Source of the DNA: Paenibacillus_T sp033239625
GTDB taxonomy: Bacteria > Bacillota > Bacilli > Paenibacillales > Paenibacillaceae
Assembly: GCF_033239625.1 (NCBI RefSeq)
Contig: NZ_BTCK01000003.1
Coordinates: 124,001 to 188,000 of the forward strand
DNA length: 64,000 nucleotides
Direction of reading: 5' to 3'
Within the stretch, counting starts at the first letter, position 1; the number at the start of each line of letters is the position of its first letter. This document shows positions 57,138-64,000 of the stretch, piece after piece. The notes below the pieces were generated by a model, which was not told where the DNA came from, did not search any database, and was given only the letters and a program-made list of their open reading frames with translations. The translations under genes and the position numbers were made by a program.

Positions 57138-59783
57138 GTGAAACGAACGAAGTATGCATTGTCTCTTCTTCTTGCTTTTATGCTCGCATTCGGCGCTATG
57201 ATGTCTTCTGCATTCGCGGCAGCACCAAAGGATGTCGAGAACCATTGGGCGTCAGATACCGTAACCAAATGGGTAGAGCAGGGCCTTATTAAAGGATATC
57301 CGGACGGAACGTTTAAGCCGAATGATCCGGTCAAACGCGGTGAGTTCGCGGCACTTCTGAACCGTGCGTTCAACCTGAGCGACGCAGATACGAATGTTAC
57401 ATTCAAGGATTTGACGGATAAGCACTGGGCATATCAGGACATTGTAATTGGTTATAAAGCTGGTTATTTGCAAGGAACAGGTGACGGCATCGTTGCCCCG
57501 AACAGCAATACGTCGCGGCAAGAAGCTGCCGTTATGATCGCGAAAGCACTGCACCTCGATACGACAGGGACAGACGTTTCCCAGTTCAAGGACGCAAATG
57601 AGATCGCAAGCTGGAGCAAGGGGGCAATTGCAGCCCTGGCAGCAGCGAAGGTATTCAATGGTGATAACAATGGCAAGATGAACCCGACGAAGCCGATTAC
57701 GCGTGCCGAGACAGTGGCAGCTATTGATGCAGCGCTCGGACTGTCTTCTTCAGCGAATACGCAAGATAAGGTGTTCGATAAAGCAGGTACATACGGATCG
57801 GCTGACAAAACACAGACGATCGAAGGCAATGTCGTCATCTCTGCGGCTGATGTTACGCTGCAGAATATGGTGATTAAAGGAAACCTGACGATTGCGAAAG
57901 AAGTTGGTGAAGGCGATGTTACGCTGAACAAGGTGACCGTTGAAGGCACAACGCAAGTGAACGGCGGCGGCGAGCATTCCATTCACATTGAGGACTCTGT
58001 GCTTCTGCGCATTATCGTCGATAAAGCATCAGGTAAAGTGCGTATCGTTGCAATCGGTGCAACGACTGTAAATGATGTCATCGTTAATTCGCCAGTTAAG
58101 ATCGAAGAGTCAAATGTAACGGACAGCGGCTTCTCGAATATCGAGCTGTCGGATGTGCTTCCAGCAGGATCTAATGTTGATCTCATCGGACAATTCGAAG
58201 ATGTGCGCGTGCTGACGGCTAATATTCAAATCAGTCTGCCAAGCGGCTCGATCGACAATTTATCGGTAGGACAAAACGCGGAAGGCACTGCGATCGACGT
58301 AGGCAAAGAAGCGAAAATCGCTGAGCTTGTCCTGAACGCAGTATCCAAGCTGGTCGGTCAAGGCCAGGTAGACAAAGCAACCGTCAACGATGGCGCGAAG
58401 GGCTCGTCGTTTGAGACGAAGCCAAGTACGGTTGATGGTTCAGGCAAGGAACAAGATACGATTCCGGCTGGAACGAGCAGCGGTAGCAATAGCGGTAACA
58501 ACGGCAGTACCGGCGGTTCCGACAATGGTGGCAGCAATGGAGGCGACAACGGCGGTTCCGACAATGGCGGCAATAATGGAGGCAACAACGGCGGTACAGA
58601 TAATGGTGGTACTGACAATGGCAGCGGTACAGGCGACGAGACAGAGGCTCACCTTAGTTCGCTGAGCGCAGCGCTTGACGGGGAGCTGTCGTTAACGCAG
58701 AAGGATAGCTCAGGTAATTCGGTTGGAACGGGCTTTGAAGCCGATACATTCCAATACGAAGTGGCACTCCCTGTTGACTTCAAAGGCGGAGATTTTAAAC
58801 TAAACGCATTAGCAGTTAATCCGAACGCAACTGTAAACGTAACGTTGTTCAGATCTTCTGAAGGAGTGTACACGAACCTAAAGGCAGATAAGGGAGATTA
58901 TACGTTCCATCTGAATGCCAAAGAGGATGCGGAAGTCGCTATTTCGGTCAGAAGCCTTGATGGTATACGGACTAAGTATTACAATGTTGAGTTCTTCTAC
59001 CAACGGAATATCCAAGAAGCATTCCGTATTATTAAGTCTGTCAATGGTGACAATGCTTCGTACTCGCTGAATTCGAACCTCCTTCAGGCTGGAGATGTAG
59101 TGACCGTGGATGTGTCCGGGGCGGACTCCAGTAGTTCCTCTGCTTTTACGGCAAAGGGTACGGCATATGGGAAGAGCATTGATATGCAGCTCTCTGACTA
59201 CAGTGATGGTAATTACAATAGCTTTAAACCGACTGATCTTAAAGGAACCATCAATATCACAGTGATGCGTGGCGAAGAAGAAGTAATGAGCGGCGACTAT
59301 CATTATGATCTCACACCTGTAACAACCATCACAGATCGCACAGGTATTGTAATTAATCGGATGACGACGGAAGAGCTGCGCAAACTGGATGCATACAACA
59401 ATGAGGTAAATAGAACCTCGTTCGGCTTTGTAATCACAACCGATGCTTCCGTACAGGCTTATGCATCCACGATGAAATTTAGTTACGACGTAATTAGTAA
59501 TGCTTCTCAGGCTCCAAGAGTGATGACGATGGAAGACACGAAGATCTCGTACGGCAAATACGAATCACTTCATGGTTTGTTCAAAGTAAATAACAGTTAT
59601 CCGTACCAGCATACATTCCTGGGCTTCAACCCCGTACATGATATGTACATCTATTTGACGTTCTACGATGCGAATCAGAACGTTGTCGGCTACTATACGG
59701 AGAAAGTAACCTTCGATAAAGAGCATATTGGAGAGAACTCACAGTTGGCAGAGTACGCACCAGTTCCGGATGCAGTGCAATAA
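57138..59783 (+). CDS. Large S-layer homology protein with beta-helix and cadherin-like domains
   Basis: An 881-residue secreted protein. The signal peptide ends near AFAA; three SLH domains follow (VENHWASDTVTKWVEQGL with GYPDGTFKPNDPVKRGEF, then KHWAYQDIVIGYKAGYL, then ASWSKGAIAALAAAK). Residues about 220-430 form short beta-rich repeats resembling a parallel beta-helix (VVISAADVTLQNMVIKGNL). A Gly/Asn/Ser/Asp-rich linker of about 60 residues (from about 440) is encoded by repetitive DNA at 58480-58640. A cadherin-like beta-sandwich (from about 512) and a novel C-terminal region follow. The GTG at 57138 follows AAGGGGG. It is probably a wall-anchored surface protein; ligand unknown. Confidence 0.9.
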   Translation: MKRTKYALSLLLAFMLAFGAMMSSAFAAAPKDVENHWASDTVTKWVEQGLIKGYPDGTFKPNDPVKRGEFAALLNRAFNLSDADTNVTFKDLTDKHWAYQDIVIGYKAGYLQGTGDGIVAPNSNTSRQEAAVMIAKALHLDTTGTDVSQFKDANEIASWSKGAIAALAAAKVFNGDNNGKMNPTKPITRAETVAAIDAALGLSSSANTQDKVFDKAGTYGSADKTQTIEGNVVISAADVTLQNMVIKGNLTIAKEVGEGDVTLNKVTVEGTTQVNGGGEHSIHIEDSVLLRIIVDKASGKVRIVAIGATTVNDVIVNSPVKIEESNVTDSGFSNIELSDVLPAGSNVDLIGQFEDVRVLTANIQISLPSGSIDNLSVGQNAEGTAIDVGKEAKIAELVLNAVSKLVGQGQVDKATVNDGAKGSSFETKPSTVDGSGKEQDTIPAGTSSGSNSGNNGSTGGSDNGGSNGGDNGGSDNGGNNGGNNGGTDNGGTDNGSGTGDETEAHLSSLSAALDGELSLTQKDSSGNSVGTGFEADTFQYEVALPVDFKGGDFKLNALAVNPNATVNVTLFRSSEGVYTNLKADKGDYTFHLNAKEDAEVAISVRSLDGIRTKYYNVEFFYQRNIQEAFRIIKSVNGDNASYSLNSNLLQAGDVVTVDVSGADSSSSSAFTAKGTAYGKSIDMQLSDYSDGNYNSFKPTDLKGTINITVMRGEEEVMSGDYHYDLTPVTTITDRTGIVINRMTTEELRKLDAYNNEVNRTSFGFVITTDASVQAYASTMKFSYDVISNASQAPRVMTMEDTKISYGKYESLHGLFKVNNSYPYQHTFLGFNPVHDMYIYLTFYDANQNVVGYYTEKVTFDKEHIGENSQLAEYAPVPDAVQ

Positions 59784-59807
59784 GCAATTATAAATTCATG
59801 CTCAACA

Positions 59808-59852
59808 AACAAGCCTCGTTGCGGATTCAATCCGCAGCGGGGCTTATTTTTT
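59808..59852 (+). terminator. Terminator of the large SLH gene
   Basis: AAGCCTCGTTGCGGATT and TCCGCAGCGGGGCTTA fold over a short loop (one G-U pair), followed by a T run. Confidence 0.88.
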
Positions 59853-59967
59853 ACATCGAGCCAGACCGTAGTGCCGCCATCGTTCATTTTGGTTGACAAA
59901 CAATTGCCCTCGAACCCATAATTGATCCGTTCATACCATAAAATAGAATCCATTGTGGGGTCGTTGA

Positions 59968-60324
59968 ATGAGTAAAGGCACATCGTTCGTCCTATTTGCA
60001 GTAACCGTTGTTTTATCGGTGGTCATTGGGGTGGCCATGCCGCTGCTGGTGTTCTTCGGAGGGTTTCCGCTCGTATTCGATTCGTACTATGATGCTAGCT
60101 CGGATCATGGTTTCGGACATGCGGTCGTCTCCTTCGCTATGGTCGTTGTCAACGCAGTGGCGTTTCCGATCATCAGCATCTTCTTCGTGCGTGGTTGGAT
60201 CAAACGGCGGAATACCGCTCGGTTTATCATCTCTGTTGCTATCATGCTTCTCGTAAGTATTGTAGTCCAAGTGGCGTTCAGCATGCTCTTCGAGTTACCG
60301 GTTATCGAAGAGACGAAGATCTAG
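59968..60324 (+). CDS. Small membrane protein, unknown function
   Basis: A 118-residue protein with three hydrophobic helices (FVLFAVTVVLSVVIGVAMPLLVFF, VVSFAMVVVNAVAFPIISIFF and FIISVAIMLLVSIVVQVAFSM) and short loops, ending in an acidic tail. I do not recognise a family. GGG lies near the ATG but is weakly placed. It is monocistronic, convergent with the ABC transporter operon, and has terminators on both sides. Confidence 0.65.
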   Translation: MSKGTSFVLFAVTVVLSVVIGVAMPLLVFFGGFPLVFDSYYDASSDHGFGHAVVSFAMVVVNAVAFPIISIFFVRGWIKRRNTARFIISVAIMLLVSIVVQVAFSMLFELPVIEETKI

Positions 60325-60349
60325 TCCGCCATCTATCATCTATGCTCGA

Positions 60350-60398
60350 ACAAAGAAGCCTCGCCGAGGACCTATGGGTCCCAAGCGGGGCTTCCTTG
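60350..60398. terminator. Bidirectional terminator before the ABC operon end
   Basis: AGAAGCCTCGC with GGACC inside pairs with GGGTCC and GCGGGGCTTCC in a two-step stem around TAT, with T-rich right flank. It lies between convergent genes. Confidence 0.8.
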
Positions 60399-60404
60399 TG
60401 TCTG

Positions 60405-61223
60405 TTACTTGATGCCGAACCGTACGAACGAGTCGACGATCTGGCGGCGCAGCAGCAGATAGATGAGCAGAATCGGCAGGCATGACACCGTGGTTGCCGC
60501 CATCAGCGAGCCCCATAGGTTCGTATCCGAGTTGACGAACAGCCGGAGACCGATCTGCAGCGGCGCATGGTCCATCGATTTTGCGATCAGCATGGGCCAG
60601 AGATATTCGTTCCATGCGTTGATGAACTGCAGAATGCCGAGCGATGCGATCGTGGAGCGGGTGTTCGGAATAATGAGCCGCGTCAGAATGCTCCAGTCGC
60701 TCATGCCGTCGATTTGCGCCGCTTCAATCAGCACGCCGGGGAACGATTGAAACGATTGGTACAGCGACAGAATGGCGAACGTCGAGACGCTGAACGGCAG
60801 CACGATGCCGAGCAGACTGTCATTGAGTCCGAGGTCGTTCACGAGCACGTAGTTCGGAATCATGACCGATTGGAACGGAATGAGCCAGGTCAGGCTTAAG
60901 ATCGAGAAAATCAATCCTTTGCCGCGGAAACGCCAACGCACGAGCGCATAAGCCGCCAGCAGACTGGTCGCCAGCTGGAGCAGCGTCATCATGATCGATA
61001 CGCCGAACGAGTTGAACGCCATCCGAACGATCGGCATTTCGGTGAACGCATACGTATAATTGCCGAATGTCGGCTTATGCGGGAAGAAGGACGAGGTGAA
61101 TATTTCCGACTCGTTCTTCAGCGAGGAGTTCACCATCCAATACAGCGGGAACACGGCAAGAATGCACAGCAAGATCAACATCCCGTGCCGAGTGATCGAT
61201 TGAATCGGGGAACGATGGAACAT
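60405..61223 (-). CDS. Carbohydrate ABC transporter permease (MalG/UgpE-like)
   Basis: A 272-residue permease with about six membrane helices. The EAA loop is EAAQIDGMSDWSILTRLIIP, and the N-terminal GMLILLCILAVFPLYWMVNSSLK is typical of the MalG/UgpE branch. It is the last gene of the binding protein-permease-permease unit, 23 bases after the MalF-like gene. No ATPase gene is present in the operon, so a shared MsmX-like ATPase elsewhere is likely. Substrate: a sugar, or glycerol-3-phosphate by UgpE likeness; not decided. Confidence 0.9.
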   Translation of the reverse strand: MFHRSPIQSITRHGMLILLCILAVFPLYWMVNSSLKNESEIFTSSFFPHKPTFGNYTYAFTEMPIVRMAFNSFGVSIMMTLLQLATSLLAAYALVRWRFRGKGLIFSILSLTWLIPFQSVMIPNYVLVNDLGLNDSLLGIVLPFSVSTFAILSLYQSFQSFPGVLIEAAQIDGMSDWSILTRLIIPNTRSTIASLGILQFINAWNEYLWPMLIAKSMDHAPLQIGLRLFVNSDTNLWGSLMAATTVSCLPILLIYLLLRRQIVDSFVRFGIK

Positions 61224-61246
61224 TTGCGCTCTTCTCCTTCACAGCC

Positions 61247-62212
61247 TTAATTGTCGTAAAATGCAAACCTGCGGGACAGCATGTTGAGGCCGAGCGCAAT
61301 GACGCCGAACACAACGAAGAACAGCAGGGCTGCCGCGGAGCTTAAGCCCACGTTCAAACTCGAGAAAGCAAAACGGTACATTTCGTAATAGATGTTCGTT
61401 GATGAGCCGTACGGTCCGCCCGTAGTCAGCATGTCGATGTAAGCGAATGTCCATTGGCTGGAGAACAGGATGCTCATCGTGAGCATGAAAATAATCATCG
61501 GCGACAGAAGCGGGATCGTAATATGCACGAACTGCCGGAACGATCCGGCACCGTCCTGTGAAGCAGCCTCGTAGTATTCGCGGTTAATGCTCGTCAGTGC
61601 GGCGGAGAACATAATGGTGCTGAACCCGATCATTTTCCAACCGGTAATGAGCAGAATGATCCACTTGGCGAAGCTCGGGTCGGAGAAGTACGCAATCGGC
61701 TCTGTGATCAAATGCAGCTTCATCAACATATAGTTGACCAACCCGTTGGACGGATGGAACAGCCACCGCCAGATCGCGCTGACCGAGACCGGCGCCAGAA
61801 TCATCGGAATGAAGAACATGGCACGATAGAAGTTCTTGGACTTGCTCTCCATTCGGTCCGTAACGACCGCCAGGATCATCGGAATGAGGATGGAGAACGG
61901 AAGCAGGCCGACCGTATAGAAGACCGTATTGCCGATTGAATCGATGAAGCTCTTGTTATGGAACAGGTGCTGGAAGTTGTCGAGTCCGACGAATGTCGGT
62001 GACGTGCCCGGAACCATGCTCCACTTCTGAAAAGCGAGATAGAATGTATACAGCAGCGGCCGGTACATCCAAATGCCAAGCAGTGCGACAGCCGGCAGCA
62101 AATACAGATACGGCTTGAAGCGCCGCAGCTTCTTTGCGCTCAGGCGTCTGCGCACGATTATGGACCCCCTCGATAAAGAGGGGGCGATTGTATTGTCCAA
62201 CGATTGGCTCAT
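61247..62212 (-). CDS. Carbohydrate ABC transporter permease (MalF/UgpA-like)
   Basis: A 321-residue permease with six to seven membrane helices, a basic N-terminal tail and the EAA loop EAASQDGAGSFRQFVHITIPLL; the Pro-rich YLYLLPAVALLGIWMYRPLLYTFYLAF start is typical of UgpA/LacF. It precedes the MalG-like gene in the operon and follows the binding-protein gene by 32 bases, all on the minus strand. Confidence 0.9.
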   Translation of the reverse strand: MSQSLDNTIAPSLSRGSIIVRRRLSAKKLRRFKPYLYLLPAVALLGIWMYRPLLYTFYLAFQKWSMVPGTSPTFVGLDNFQHLFHNKSFIDSIGNTVFYTVGLLPFSILIPMILAVVTDRMESKSKNFYRAMFFIPMILAPVSVSAIWRWLFHPSNGLVNYMLMKLHLITEPIAYFSDPSFAKWIILLITGWKMIGFSTIMFSAALTSINREYYEAASQDGAGSFRQFVHITIPLLSPMIIFMLTMSILFSSQWTFAYIDMLTTGGPYGSSTNIYYEMYRFAFSSLNVGLSSAAALLFFVVFGVIALGLNMLSRRFAFYDN

Positions 62213-62244
62213 AATCGTTCCTTTCTTGTTCTACCTTGCGGTAG

Positions 62245-63561
62245 TTACGGCATCATGCCGTTGATTTCGTTCTGTGCGGCAGTCAGCGTCGATTTCACAT
62301 CGTCGTCGGCCATAACGGATTTCACGATCGCGTCGGTGAACACTTTCGCCATTTCCGTTGCGTTGTCGCCTGGCCAGATCGCAACCGGTTGAATGCGCGT
62401 CAATTGATCGAGGTTGATACGGTACAGCGGATTCTGCTCGACAAAATCTTTCAGGCCGTTCGGATCGTCAGCCAGAGCCGTACGGAGCGGCAGGTAACCG
62501 ATCTGCGACGTAATGATCGTATAGCCGCGATCGCCTGTTACGAATTTAACGAACTCCCATACCGCAGCCGTCTTCACGGGATCGTTCGGACGAACCGCAA
62601 GCACGCTGCCGGAGTTAACAGGTACTGACGGCGTATCGCCGAATTGCGGCAGGGCTGCGCCATACAGTTTCCAGCCGCCAGCTTCGGAAGCTTTCTTCAT
62701 CCCGCTGTGCAGGGAGGTCGAAGAGACATACATGCCAAGGTTGCCTGCCATGAACTGCTCCATGAGCTCAGCGTCGGAGCCTGGTGCGGAACCGCCGTTA
62801 TGGTACAGGTCTTTCCACATGGAAATCGCTGCAACGCTGGCATCCGAACCGAAGTCGGCCGATTTGCGGTCCTTCGCAAGCACTTGGCCGCCGTTGCTTA
62901 AGATCAGGCCTTCCGTTACCCAGCCGTTGTTCGGCGCGAGGCCGAAGCCGTCTTTGCCGGTTTTTTGTTTGATCTGGAGCGAATCCGCTTTGATCTCATC
63001 CCAAGTCTTAGGCGGGTTCGAAGGGTCCAGACCTGCATCTTCGAACAGCTTGCCGTTGATGAACACGATCGGCGTGCTGAACGTAAAGGCTAGGCCGTAC
63101 ATTTTGCCATCGATTTTGCCAAGCTCGAGCGCGTTGGACGAGATGCCCTTCAGATGCTCGTCCAGCTCTTCTTTCGGGAAGATATCCTCGTAAGCCTTGA
63201 AGCCAAGGCTTAAGCGGGAGCTGTCGAGCGTACTGAATGTATGCTGTACGACGTCGACTTCCTTGCCGGCCGAGATGTCGGCTTTGTACTGCTGCATCGT
63301 CGTATCTGCAACGCCTTCGACGATGACGCCTTTCTCCTTGCCGATCGTATCGTTGAACTCCTTGATCAGCTGTTCCATGCCCGCCTTCATGGTCGGGTAA
63401 GCAAGCGAGTAGGAATAGAACGACACCTTCGTCGGATTGGCTGGATCGAGCGCTCCGAGCTCGGCAGCACCCGTAGATTTGGATTCCGAACCGCAAGCGC
63501 TGAGCCATACGATCGAGCTCATGGCCATCAGTGCGAGCGCGCCTTTTGCCAGACGTTTCAT
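62245..63561 (-). CDS. Extracellular solute-binding lipoprotein (family 1, UgpB-like)
   Basis: A 438-residue lipoprotein: signal MKRLAKGALALMAMSSIVWLSAC with lipobox LSAC, then a type 2 family-1 sugar-binding fold (conserved VDVVQHTFSTLDSSRL, FINGKLFEDAGLDPSNPP and AVWEFVKFVTGDRG). ATG at 63561 follows GGGG at 11 bases. It heads the operon. Behind it lies a gene for a tyrosine phosphatase-type protein; if the two work together, the cargo may be a phosphorylated sugar or polyol, as for UgpB. That is inference. Confidence 0.88.
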   Translation of the reverse strand: MKRLAKGALALMAMSSIVWLSACGSESKSTGAAELGALDPANPTKVSFYSYSLAYPTMKAGMEQLIKEFNDTIGKEKGVIVEGVADTTMQQYKADISAGKEVDVVQHTFSTLDSSRLSLGFKAYEDIFPKEELDEHLKGISSNALELGKIDGKMYGLAFTFSTPIVFINGKLFEDAGLDPSNPPKTWDEIKADSLQIKQKTGKDGFGLAPNNGWVTEGLILSNGGQVLAKDRKSADFGSDASVAAISMWKDLYHNGGSAPGSDAELMEQFMAGNLGMYVSSTSLHSGMKKASEAGGWKLYGAALPQFGDTPSVPVNSGSVLAVRPNDPVKTAAVWEFVKFVTGDRGYTIITSQIGYLPLRTALADDPNGLKDFVEQNPLYRINLDQLTRIQPVAIWPGDNATEMAKVFTDAIVKSVMADDDVKSTLTAAQNEINGMMP

Positions 63562-63598
63562 AATCAATAGAACCCCCACTTAATGAATGTTATGGTGC

Positions 63599-63643
63599 CC
63601 GATAGGAAAGCTGCATTTTTGACAAAATAGGCTCTCCTATCGG
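63599..63643. repeat. Inverted repeat upstream of the binding-protein gene
   Basis: CCGATAGGA (63599-63607) and TCCTATCGG (63635-63643) enclose 27 bases between the phosphatase and binding-protein genes. It has no T tract, so it may be an operator or RNA structure that sets the ratio of the two genes. Tentative. Confidence 0.4.
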
Positions 63644-63679
63644 CGGTGAATGTCCTGAACGTGCGAGCGACAGAGGGTG

Positions 63680-64000
63680 TTATTCGAGGCAGTAGTCTTG
63701 AATCCGCGTACGGACTTCCTCGTCGATACCGAACTCCAGTTCCAGGTAACGTTCGAAGCTCCCGTATTCACGCAGGATGCTGTCCATGGACGCATCGAGG
63801 TACTTCTCTTGCAGACGCATCGCTTCTTCGAAGGAGCGCAGCTCCTCCACGCTGATGTACGGCGACACCATATCGAACAACGCCTGATGGTAGTCCGTCA
63901 GCGTAATGTTCGAGAGCAGGTAGTCTTCCATCACCGTCTCGTACGGTACGCCCAGCGTCAGCAGAATGAGCATGCTGCCTACACCCGTGCGATCACGGCC
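63680..64000 (-). CDS. Tyrosine/serine protein phosphatase, C-terminal part (runs off the window)
   Basis: The last 100 or so residues of a tyrosine-phosphatase-3 family protein; the 5' end lies beyond 64000. The visible start, GRDRTGVGSMLILLTLGVPYETVMEDYLLSN, is the end of the CxxGRDRTG P-loop and the following helix, aligned with TAGKDRTGLGSAIILLTLGV of the secreted paralogue at 31857. The ending FGIDEEVRTRIQDYCLE also matches in form. It is on the same strand as, and upstream of, the ABC transporter operon, so the two may be co-transcribed. Confidence 0.85.
   Translation of the reverse strand, partial: GRDRTGVGSMLILLTLGVPYETVMEDYLLSNITLTDYHQALFDMVSPYISVEELRSFEEAMRLQEKYLDASMDSILREYGSFERYLELEFGIDEEVRTRIQDYCLE

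Noticed and set aside
1..64000. rRNA or tRNA genes, prophage or conjugative element
   Set aside because: No cloverleaf or rRNA sequence, integrase, capsid or conjugation genes were recognised anywhere in the window.

Overview
The window looks like chromosomal DNA of a Paenibacillus-like, endospore-forming Firmicute. The evidence is strong GGAGG-type ribosome binding sites, sporulation-linked families (a Spo0M-like protein, YheC/YheD-like ATP-grasp, sporulation-kinase-type histidine kinases), S-layer (SLH) proteins, a copper-amine-oxidase-N domain secreted protein, a Pho-box array of Bacillus type, and moderately GC-rich coding DNA between AT-rich intergenic regions. I see no rRNA, tRNA, CRISPR array, transposase or prophage module.

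Layout. 0-10 kb: small regulator/target units (HPP protein with LysR; DinB; MarR with an MFS transporter and two copies of an operator; pirin behind a double palindrome; TetR with an MMPL exporter behind a tandem operator; GNAT, Lrp and MBL-fold genes). 10.6-14 kb: the most unusual locus, with a ComQ-like class 1 isoprenoid enzyme, a short peptide with a nitrile-hydratase-type (NHLP) leader and a penultimate Trp, and a convergent 7TM sensor kinase. 14-19.5 kb: a tightly packed signalling operon (hybrid kinase, CheR methyltransferase, REC-PAS-PAS kinase). 19.7-28.7 kb: GNAT, a secreted CuAO-NucA/NucB-Excalibur nuclease, an RMD1-like protein, a tiny membrane ORF, DUF2277, KtrB, a hydrolase, a YheC/D-like protein, a Spo0M-like protein, a lipoprotein and an SMC-like ATPase. 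28.7-29.15 kb: a repeat-rich intergenic stretch. 29-33.5 kb: ferredoxin-NADP reductase behind a Fur box, a nucleotidase, GNAT, and a secreted tyrosine phosphatase. 33.6-39.3 kb: a phosphorus-acquisition block (PhnDCEE-type transporter behind a six-unit Pho box, with a MITE-like element between the two permeases, and a convergent metallophosphatase). 39.5-49.5 kb: MraY/TagO-like transferase, a secreted propeller-like protein, LysR divergent from aroC, an SLH protein, a hypothetical/ankyrin pair, a fatty acid hydroxylase-like protein, and an AAC(3)-like gene with an attenuator-like leader. 50-60 kb: an FtsH-like protease, an ECF41-type sigma factor with its CMD-family partner, an HD hydrolase, a dihydroorotate dehydrogenase-like/membrane fusion, and a large SLH protein. 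60.4-64 kb: a sugar or glycerol-phosphate type ABC importer behind a truncated tyrosine phosphatase gene.

Best candidate for a new system: the ComQ-like enzyme, NHLP-leader peptide and membrane kinase at 10,630-13,905. The parts resemble ComQ, ComX and ComP, the Bacillus prenylated-peptide quorum-sensing set. Here, however, the precursor carries a proteusin/NHLP-type leader instead of a ComX leader, the kinase has a 7TMR-DISM-like sensor, and no ComA-type regulator is adjacent. The peptide gene has its own promoter, ribosome binding site and a terminator buried in the antisense end of the kinase gene. Function here is inferred from family resemblance and arrangement only.
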